Part shown: in pieces, positions 1 to 4,569 of the stretch
Layout of the letters: every line of letters starts with the position of its first letter
Numbering within the stretch: the stretch's first letter is position 1
Source: Bacillota bacterium
Lineage (GTDB): Bacteria > Bacillota_E > Sulfobacillia > Sulfobacillales > Sulfobacillaceae
Length of the DNA: 7,127 nucleotides
Direction: 5' to 3'
NCBI GenBank assembly: GCA_021802375.1
Contig: JAKAAL010000202.1
Coordinates: 1 to 7,127, forward strand
Program-made: the position numbers and the translations under genes
Notes under the pieces: generated by a model
Database searches by the model: none
Seen by the model: the letters and a program-made list of their open reading frames with translations, nothing else
Told to the model about the DNA's origin: nothing

Positions 1-504
1 GGCCGGGTGCTCACGTTTTACGATAGCCCCGGACATGCCAAGCACCATTTTTGTGTCTGGGATAACGTGACGCGTGGCATCTTTTCGGGTGACACGATTG
101 GGATTCACTATCTTAAGGCGGGGACCGGCTGGGACTTTGATTACGGATTTCCCACCACCTCGCCGTCCGACTTTGATCCCGACGTCATGCTCGAGACCTT
201 AGACCGTTTGGAAGCCTTGGAACCGGAAGTGGTGTATCATACTCATTTTGGGCCGACGCGTCCTGCTGCCGAGGCGTTTCGATTTTCACGCAAAGGCATT
301 CACGCGATTCAGGCGATGTTAGCCCGGCTTTCCGACGATGCGACCCCGGAGACCGCCGCCATCATGTTAAAGGCGTATCTGGCCCACGATATGGCCGAGG
401 GAGGGCACCGCGTGCCTTCGTTCGAACCCCTGGCGCTCGATATCGACCTCGATTCTCAAGGCATGATTGTATACATGCAAAAAAAGAAAGCCGGAAAGCT
501 ATAA
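1..504 (+). CDS. Metallo-beta-lactamase-fold hydrolase, C-terminal part (5' end outside window)
   Basis: The frame is open from base 1, so the protein begins upstream of the window; the GTG at 7 lies inside a conserved strand and is not the true start. What remains is the C-terminal half of an MBL-fold enzyme. Counting from the first codon, SPGHAKHH (9-16) is the third metal-binding motif with H12, FSGDT (28-32) supplies the bridging Asp D31, and YHTHFGP (79-85) supplies the last metal-ligand His. These ligands normally hold two metal ions, zinc or iron, that activate water for hydrolysis. The N-terminal HxHxDH motif lies outside the window, so I cannot confirm the full site. The roughly 80 residues after HTHFGP look helical and end in a lysine-rich tail. 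There is no signal peptide or membrane segment in the visible part. Substrate cannot be told: glyoxalase-II-like, persulfide-dioxygenase-like and other members share these motifs. It precedes the NifX-like gene by 50 bases on the same strand. Confidence 0.85.
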   Translation, partial: GRVLTFYDSPGHAKHHFCVWDNVTRGIFSGDTIGIHYLKAGTGWDFDYGFPTTSPSDFDPDVMLETLDRLEALEPEVVYHTHFGPTRPAAEAFRFSRKGIHAIQAMLARLSDDATPETAAIMLKAYLAHDMAEGGHRVPSFEPLALDIDLDSQGMIVYMQKKKAGKL

Positions 505-540
505 GAAGTATGCCCACCCAGGGGCAGTCTTAGATAAATC

Positions 541-547
541 AAGGAGG
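541..547 (+). promoter_or_regulatory. Strong Shine-Dalgarno site of the NifX-like gene
   Basis: AAGGAGG lies 7 bases before the ATG at 555. It is a near-perfect anti-SD complement and fixes that start. No convincing promoter is visible in the 50-base gap before it. Confidence 0.8.
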
Positions 548-554
548 CTACATC

Positions 555-878
555 ATGCGCACAGTTTGTATTCCCATTGATGACGCGGGCGCGGTCGAAC
601 CGCGTTGGGGTAAGGCACCCAAAGTCGCGATTGCTAAAGTAGACGGGGGTAAAATAGTGTCCTGGGAGGAAATTCCGGTAGGATGGGATGTGCTCCACGG
701 GCAGAGTGGAGAAGGGCAGCATCATGCCCGAGTCGCCAAGTTTTTGATGGACCATGAGGTCACCGATGTGGCGGCCCAGCACATGGGTCATGGCATGGAG
801 CATATGCTGCACAGCATGCATGTAGACCTTCATCTCGGGGTCAATGGGATGGCTAAGACGGTGGTGGCTGAACTGTAA
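555..878 (+). CDS. NifX/NifB-C-type cofactor-binding protein with His/Met-rich helix
   Basis: This 107-residue cytosolic protein resembles the dinitrogenase iron-molybdenum cofactor-binding family (Pfam PF02579, the NifX/NifY/VnfX/NifB C-terminal fold). Family marks are the opening strand TVCIPIDD (3-10), the xPRWGKAP turn (16-22), the DGGKIVSWEE hairpin (30-39), and a helix before the strand at about 69-74. Family proteins carry iron-sulfur or iron-molybdenum clusters; many stand-alone members outside nif clusters have no assigned role. No nif gene is present here. Odd point: where relatives usually have a glycine-rich loop, residues 76-93 carry six His (76, 79, 83, 86, 89, 93) interleaved with four Met (77, 81, 84, 88). 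An additional HH lies at 56-57 and a single Cys at position 5. This suggests binding of a soft or borderline metal, but that is inference. The CcdA gene follows after 42 bases on the same strand, so co-transcription is likely. Confidence 0.8.
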   Translation: MRTVCIPIDDAGAVEPRWGKAPKVAIAKVDGGKIVSWEEIPVGWDVLHGQSGEGQHHARVAKFLMDHEVTDVAAQHMGHGMEHMLHSMHVDLHLGVNGMAKTVVAEL

Positions 879-920
879 ATTTGAGATCTCAGGACGCTTT
901 TTGCGCCGGAGGAGCAAGCG

Positions 921-1604
921 ATGGGAGTATTGTTGGCGTTATCTTCTGGCATGGTGGTCGCCTTTAACCCGTGTGGAGTCGGCCTGTTGCCGAGTTACTT
1001 GGCCTTGCTGTTATCCCGCCCGGGGCGAGAAACGACCTGGCTCAAGGGATTAAGTGCGGGTCTCGCGATGACGGCCGGATTTGTGGTGTTGTTTGGGCTG
1101 GCTGGACTCATCGTGGCGAGCTTGGGTCGGCTTTTGTTTATCCTGGCCCCGATTACCTCGGTGATGATGGCGCTCTTGTTGCTAGGGATGGCAGTGGCCT
1201 TATGGCGGGGCAAAGGGTTCGAGATGGGCTTTTGGGGGCTCGCTTCTCGCGTTCAACGGTGGAGCGGAAAAGGGGTGCGATGGCCCTTTTTTCTTTATGG
1301 GTTAAGTTACGGACTGGTATCTTTAACCTGCAGTCTTCCCGTGTTTTTGGCCGTCGACGCCGTGGGCTTTCATCAGGGGATACTGGTGGGACTGGTTCGC
1401 TATGTGGTGTTCGCGTTCGGCATGGGTATTATCGTGACGGGCCTCTCGCTGGTCACCGTCGAGGCGCGAGCTCTGGCCGAGCGCCTGATTGAGGCCGTGA
1501 TGCCAAGCATCCACAAATTAAGTGCCGTGGTGATGGCAGGCGCGAGTTTTTATCTCTTATGGTACTGGATTGGCGGACCGGGACTGCATGTAGGTCTCAT
1601 TTAA
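921..1604 (+). CDS. ccdA: CcdA-type cytochrome c biogenesis / thiol-disulfide electron transporter
   Basis: This is a 227-residue, very hydrophobic membrane protein of the CcdA/DsbD-transmembrane family (PF02683), at the usual CcdA length and with about six membrane segments. The two redox cysteines expected in TM1 and TM4 are present: C18 in FNPCG (15-19), followed by LLPSYLALL, and C137 in LTCSLPVF (135-142). Known members take electrons from cytosolic thioredoxin and pass them across the membrane to extracytoplasmic thioredoxin-like proteins such as ResA/TlpA, for cytochrome c maturation or for reduction of copper chaperones. The start is supported by GGAGGAG at 908-914, 6 bases before ATG 921. 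The next gene, an exported SCO-TlpA fusion, starts only 15 bases after this stop and is the obvious partner. Variation from the textbook motif (NPCG in place of SPC) is common in short CcdA proteins. The hydrophilic loop around residues 96-120 is rich in Arg, Lys and Trp. Confidence 0.92.
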   Translation: MGVLLALSSGMVVAFNPCGVGLLPSYLALLLSRPGRETTWLKGLSAGLAMTAGFVVLFGLAGLIVASLGRLLFILAPITSVMMALLLLGMAVALWRGKGFEMGFWGLASRVQRWSGKGVRWPFFLYGLSYGLVSLTCSLPVFLAVDAVGFHQGILVGLVRYVVFAFGMGIIVTGLSLVTVEARALAERLIEAVMPSIHKLSAVVMAGASFYLLWYWIGGPGLHVGLI

Positions 1605-1606
1605 GC

Positions 1607-1614
1607 AGAGGTGG
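1607..1614 (+). promoter_or_regulatory. Shine-Dalgarno site that decides the start of the SCO-TlpA gene
   Basis: AGAGGTGG ends 5 bases before the ATG at 1620. An in-frame GTG at 1611 lies within this site, so it is a poor start candidate; 1620 is chosen. Confidence 0.6.
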
Positions 1615-1619
1615 ACAAG

Positions 1620-2798
1620 ATGCCTAAATTTCGTAATCTCATGATACTCGGAAGCCTCATGGTGTTGTTAGTGGGGGTGGTGCTCGGGACCTATCGCGTG
1701 GTGAGTCGATGGCATCCCCAGGCGAGCAATCTGCCGACGTCGATAAGCCAACTCTCGTCGGTGGCCGCTAATGTGGATCCGGGCGTGACCTTAAAGCGCG
1801 CCGCGCCAAACTTTACCTTGACCAATCAGTTTAACCAGACGGTGAGTCTCAAGCAGTTTCGAGGCAAAGTGGTGGTGCTCACTTTCATCGATAGCAAGTG
1901 CACCACCGTGTGTCCCTTGACGGCGGTGGTGTTAAAGAACCTGCAGCACGATCTGGGGCCTTACCAAAAGAACCTCCAGTTGGTGGCAGTCAATGCCAAC
2001 CCGGTGGCTACCAGTGTTCAGGACGTCTATGCCTGGTCCAAGAGTCACGCCATGTTGCACCATTGGCAATATGTTACGGGCTCCGCCGCGGCTCTCAAAA
2101 AGGTTTGGGCCTCGTACTACGTCGCCACCCAGGTCCTTAAAGGCGATTTAGTGCAGCATATTCCGGCCGTGGTGGTGATTAGCCCCACCGGACAAGAACG
2201 TTGGCTTTATATCAATGCGGCAGTTGGCAACCAGCCCGTACTCTCGGCCGAAGTGCATAATTTGTTGGTGCATGTGACGCCGCTCTTACCAGGCCATCCG
2301 CCCCTGACACGCTTTCCTGCGGCCCGGGAGTTAACGTATTTGGCCGGGAATCTAGGACCTACCCAACACCGCCATCCATTTAGCGCACAAACCATTTTCC
2401 CAGGAGGGCACTTGGCCTCCTTAAAGGTAGGACAAGGTGGGAAACCGGTATTGTTAGACTTCTTTGCTTCGTGGTGCCCCGACTGCCAAGAAGAAATACC
2501 CGTATTGAAGTCGTATCAAGGCTATGCTAAGGCGCATCACTTGCCAACCGTTGTGGGGGTAGATCTAAGACTCTCGGAAACCTCCACCGCTCATGTGATC
2601 CATTATGTGACCAGGTCTCATATTCCCTATCCGGTGGCGCTGGATGCCACGGGGAATATTTCCGATTCCTATGGTGTGGTCGGACTCCCCACCGAAGTGT
2701 TGGTGTCTTCGACGGGACGGATTCTTTGGTATCACCAAGGGCTGATTGCCGAGCCCGCGCTAATCCAAGCTCTTCGGAGTAAGCTTCCATCCAACTAA
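1620..2798 (+). CDS. Membrane-anchored SCO1/SenC - TlpA/ResA fusion (tandem thioredoxin-fold redoxin)
   Basis: The 392-residue protein has an N-terminal membrane anchor (about 6-25), so both domains should lie outside the cytoplasm. Domain 1 (about 60-220) is SCO1/SenC-like. It opens with APNFTLTNQ, has the copper-binding CxxxC as C94 and C98 in KCTTVCP (93-99), and has the distal His at H180 (QHIPAVVVISPTG). Domain 2 (about 255-392) is TlpA/ResA-like, with WCPDC (C286, C289) after DFFAS and the cis-proline loop GLPTEV at P357. SCO proteins deliver copper to the CuA centre of cytochrome oxidase and related sites. TlpA-type proteins reduce such chaperones or apo-oxidase thiols, as TlpA does with ScoI in Bradyrhizobium. 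Having both on one chain places a reductant beside its likely client. CcdA encoded 15 bases upstream could reduce C286/C289. All metal and redox residues are intact. An alternative is a general thiol-redox protein whose first domain has no copper role. Confidence 0.9.
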   Translation: MPKFRNLMILGSLMVLLVGVVLGTYRVVSRWHPQASNLPTSISQLSSVAANVDPGVTLKRAAPNFTLTNQFNQTVSLKQFRGKVVVLTFIDSKCTTVCPLTAVVLKNLQHDLGPYQKNLQLVAVNANPVATSVQDVYAWSKSHAMLHHWQYVTGSAAALKKVWASYYVATQVLKGDLVQHIPAVVVISPTGQERWLYINAAVGNQPVLSAEVHNLLVHVTPLLPGHPPLTRFPAARELTYLAGNLGPTQHRHPFSAQTIFPGGHLASLKVGQGGKPVLLDFFASWCPDCQEEIPVLKSYQGYAKAHHLPTVVGVDLRLSETSTAHVIHYVTRSHIPYPVALDATGNISDSYGVVGLPTEVLVSSTGRILWYHQGLIAEPALIQALRSKLPSN

Positions 2799-2823
2799 GA
2801 GGTTCAAGACAGGAGTAGAAAGC

Positions 2824-2829
2824 GAGGAG
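2824..2829 (+). promoter_or_regulatory. Shine-Dalgarno site that decides the start of the RmlD-like gene
   Basis: GAGGAG lies 8 bases before ATG 2838. An in-frame GTG at 2829 overlaps its last G and is rejected; the ATG start also places the first beta strand (HLIIGASG) at the N-terminus, as expected of a Rossmann enzyme. Confidence 0.6.
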
Positions 2830-2837
2830 TGAGCTCT

Positions 2838-3641
2838 ATGCGGCATCTCATTATTGGGGCATCGGGACAGGTGGGGGGATATCTCTGGCGGGCGCTCGAA
2901 GCGAACCCCGATCACGAGGCAATCGGTACCTATTTTGCAACCCCGGTTTTGGGTCAAATCCCACTCGACTTCACGAACCGCAAAGCAGTCCATACAATCT
3001 TAAGTCAACACCATCCCGATGTGGTGTGGCTACCGGCTGCGCTACCGGATGTGGATCGGTGTGAGCGTGAACCTGAATTGAGTCACCGACTCAACGTGGA
3101 GGCACCCTCAGGGGTGGCCGATGTCGCTCAGGAGTTCGGCATGAAGGTGGTATTTTTCTCTACCGATTACGTCTTTGACGGGACCCACGGGCCCTACCGA
3201 GAAACGGATGCGACGCATCCGCTACAGACCTATGGGCAGCATAAGGTGCGGACCGAAGAATATCTTCTCACCCACATTCCTCACGCCTTAATCATCCGCC
3301 CGGCCTGGATCTACAGTGATGAGCCCAATCCGCGCAACTTTGTGTACCGGATCCTCCAACAGCTAGAGTCGGGAAAACCAGTTAAGGCAGCCACGGATCA
3401 GATCAACACACCGACCAATAGCCAAGATCTGGTCACCCGCTCTTTGAAAGCGGTAGAGTCCAACATTGAAGGGATCTTGCACATCGTGGGTCCGGATCGG
3501 CTCAGTCGTTATGACTTAACCGTAAAAATTGCTCAGGAGCACGGCTATCCTAGTTCCCTGATTGAGCCGATTACGACGGAATCCCTGCACCTCGCGGCAA
3601 AACGGCCGCTCAATGGGGGGCTCATTTCAATTCGCGGCTAA
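2838..3641 (+). CDS. RmlD-like sugar-nucleotide reductase (extended SDR; dTDP-4-dehydrorhamnose reductase family)
   Basis: This 267-residue cytosolic NAD(P)-dependent enzyme belongs to the RmlD substrate-binding family (PF04321). It has the nucleotide loop GASGQVGG (7-14), VDRCEREP (72-79), STDYVFDG (108-115) with the catalytic Thr T109, and the Tyr-Lys pair of YGQHK (Y132, K136). True RmlD reduces dTDP-4-keto-rhamnose to dTDP-L-rhamnose for cell-surface glycans. Related proteins (MAT2B-like and other NDP-sugar SDRs) share every motif seen, and rmlA, rmlB and rmlC are absent from the window, so the substrate is not settled. The chain ends at RPLNGGLISIRG, just after the conserved RPxN segment. 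Family members are usually about 280-300 residues, so some 15-30 C-terminal residues appear to be missing. Its stop overlaps the stop of the convergent membrane gene by 4 bases (3638-3641). It lies 39 bases after the SCO-TlpA gene on the same strand and may be read through from that series. Confidence 0.85.
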   Translation: MRHLIIGASGQVGGYLWRALEANPDHEAIGTYFATPVLGQIPLDFTNRKAVHTILSQHHPDVVWLPAALPDVDRCEREPELSHRLNVEAPSGVADVAQEFGMKVVFFSTDYVFDGTHGPYRETDATHPLQTYGQHKVRTEEYLLTHIPHALIIRPAWIYSDEPNPRNFVYRILQQLESGKPVKAATDQINTPTNSQDLVTRSLKAVESNIEGILHIVGPDRLSRYDLTVKIAQEHGYPSSLIEPITTESLHLAAKRPLNGGLISIRG

Positions 3642-3958
3642 TGGAAGCCCTTAATAAGCCATGCGGTGGAGAATCCAGCGGGTAACATGAGAAGGGCGAT
3701 GCCGTTAAAGAAGAACATAAGCCAGGCCCACAAAAGGATGAGGATCCCCACCGTGATCCAGCCTCTTTGGCGGGCGGGTACTCTCCCCATAAATAAAGGA
3801 CTGCAACACCCGATTACGGCGACCAACACAATGAGACTACTCGGCCAGAGAGGTATGGCACTGCGAACAAACATGAGCCATATGGTCATCCCTAGCGATG
3901 CCGCAAGGGATATGACTGTGGCGCCACGGAGTATTGGGAATTGAGAGGAAGTCTTCAT
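3638..3958 (-). CDS. Small multi-pass membrane protein of unknown function
   Basis: I do not recognise a family. The 106-residue product is strongly hydrophobic, with probable membrane segments at about 12-31, 36-57, 67-84 and 86-102; the last two may form a hairpin around N85-G86. Short basic loops occur at R59-R65 (RVPARQR) and at the C-terminus (KGFH), and a CC pair lies at 51-52. There is no recognisable catalytic motif. On the minus strand the ATG at 3958 follows TTGGAGG (3973-3967) by 8 bases, so I use it in place of the in-frame TTG at 3973, which sits within that site. The complementary strand also has a 92-codon open frame, but its product is basic and shapeless, whereas the minus-strand product has proper transmembrane character. 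The gene converges on the RmlD-like gene with a 4-base overlap and stands alone on its strand. Confidence 0.6.
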   Translation of the reverse strand: MKTSSQFPILRGATVISLAASLGMTIWLMFVRSAIPLWPSSLIVLVAVIGCCSPLFMGRVPARQRGWITVGILILLWAWLMFFFNGIALLMLPAGFSTAWLIKGFH

Positions 3959-3966
3959 GGGTGGAG

Positions 3967-3973
3967 CCTCCAA
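3967..3973 (-). promoter_or_regulatory. Shine-Dalgarno site of the small membrane-protein gene
   Basis: Read on the minus strand this is TTGGAGG, 8 bases upstream of ATG 3958. It supports the minus-strand reading of this stretch and argues against the TTG start within it. Confidence 0.55.
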
Positions 3974-4002
3974 TGCGTAAATGTACCGAAAGGCTAGGGG
4001 GA

Positions 4003-4019
4003 ACTAAAATTAGTATACT
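4003..4019. promoter_or_regulatory. Two overlapping short palindromes; possible operator or -10 region
   Basis: ACTAA-AA-TTAGT (4003-4014) overlaps the perfect 8-base palindrome AGTATACT (4012-4019). Because it is palindromic it offers a TATACT -10-like hexamer on each strand. On the minus strand that hexamer is about 55 bases before the membrane-protein ATG, a normal promoter distance. No good -35 box lies 16-18 bases upstream on either strand, so this remains a weak candidate. Confidence 0.2.
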
Positions 4020-4033
4020 CACAAGGGGAACGC

Positions 4034-4120
4034 ATGAGGAGATCTTTGTCGCACCCAACGCATTGTATCAAAGAATTCCTGGGTGTAATGGCCGTGGCTG
4101 CCATTTCACATCTAATCTAG
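4034..4120 (+). pseudogene. 28-codon open frame resembling an export signal; possible remnant of a lost gene
   Basis: ATG 4034 follows AAGGGGA (4023-4029) by 4 bases. The short product begins MRRSLS, then IKEFLGVMAVAAIS, then a stop TAG at 4118. The order of basic residues, then EFLxVMxVAA, recalls the end of a Tat or Sec signal peptide. No mature protein follows in frame. A coding-looking segment in another frame (4129-4194, DWDGVVVIPVNAWAPQ) ends at a TGA. This would fit a frameshifted, decayed exported protein, but an untranslated chance frame is equally possible. Confidence 0.18.
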
Positions 4121-4557
4121 CGCCGGACGCGCGGATTGGGATGGTGTCGTCGTAATTCCTGTAAACGCATGGGCTCCTCAGGCGTCAACTGAAGTCTGAG
4201 CATCGCCTATTCTTCCTGACATGATGGATATGGAGTCCAGCGTAAATGGATCCAATTCGCCAGAACTAAGCGGCGGCTCGTTGTCGAGTTACTCGGGCTA
4301 ATTCCTCTCACAACCAGGGTTGGAACCTTTCTTCCGAGATCAGAAATCCGGTCATTAACGCCGTGGGCAGTATATTATTGTCCAACGGGTTGGCGGTGGA
4401 GGAGTAGATGCATGGAAGGAAGTGCGGTTTACAGTGAAATACGCGTTGTAATAGAGCTTCACTAGCATAGTGTGTGATAAAGTCGAATAGACCCAATAAC
4501 GCGATTGATAGCAGGCTAGTAAAGGTTGGGAGTAGCACTTGATCATAAACCAAACAT

Positions 4558-4563
4558 GGTGGG
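4558..4563 (+). promoter_or_regulatory. Moderate Shine-Dalgarno site of the multidomain glycosyltransferase
   Basis: GGTGGG lies 6 bases before ATG 4570. It is weaker than the sites in the first half of the window, but it agrees with the N-terminal strand KLLIQGNF expected at the start of a GT4 fold. Confidence 0.4.
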
Positions 4564-4569
4564 ATAACG

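Larger units (their letters stand above)
3959..4569. other. Gene-poor stretch between the RmlD/membrane-protein pair and the glycosyltransferase
   Basis: About 610 bases hold no convincing gene. Open frames on both strands are short, lack good ribosome sites or have shapeless products. Stop-interrupted segments with somewhat protein-like character occur on the + strand: a signal-peptide-like piece at 4034-4120, a piece near 4129-4194 reading DWDGVVVIPVNAWAPQ, and a piece at about 4336-4401 reading EIRNPVINAVGSILLSNGL. They lie in different frames, so they could be the debris of one or more decayed genes. I cannot assign them to a family. Short inverted repeats are present (4003-4019, 4460-4472). 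No tRNA, rRNA, CRISPR array or insertion-sequence ends were seen. The promoter of the glycosyltransferase gene must lie here if that gene is not read from upstream, but I see no good -35/-10 pair. Confidence 0.5.

Noticed and set aside
511..526. Hairpin TGCCC-ACCCAG-GGGCA between the MBL-fold gene and the NifX-like gene
   Set aside because: The stem is only 5 base pairs and no T-run follows, so it does not qualify as a terminator; the genes may be co-transcribed across it.
456..917. 153-codon open frame on the minus strand opposite the NifX-like gene
   Set aside because: It is the shadow of a well-supported + strand gene. Its product is rich in His, Arg and Pro without domain features, and it has no fitting ribosome site.
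971..1492. 173-codon + strand frame within ccdA
   Set aside because: It is a Gly/Arg-rich shadow frame; the overlapping frame has the CcdA motifs and a proper ribosome site.
1611..1619. GTG 1611 as start of the SCO-TlpA gene
   Set aside because: It lies within the Shine-Dalgarno sequence itself; ATG 1620 has correct spacing.
3666..3944. 92-codon + strand frame opposite the small membrane protein
   Set aside because: Its product is basic and shapeless, with no ribosome site; the minus-strand reading gives clear membrane segments and has a GGAGG site.
4052..4085. CACCCA ... TGGGTG inverted repeat
   Set aside because: The arms are 6 bases with a 22-base loop and no T-run; it is too weak to call a terminator or riboswitch.
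4382..4393. CCAAC-GG-GTTGG palindrome
   Set aside because: A two-base loop is too small for an RNA hairpin of this kind, and no other feature supports a binding site.
4308..4553. 81-codon minus-strand frame with a hydrophobic start
   Set aside because: It begins at TTG with no ribosome site, and the hydrophobic part is short and not followed by a recognisable domain.
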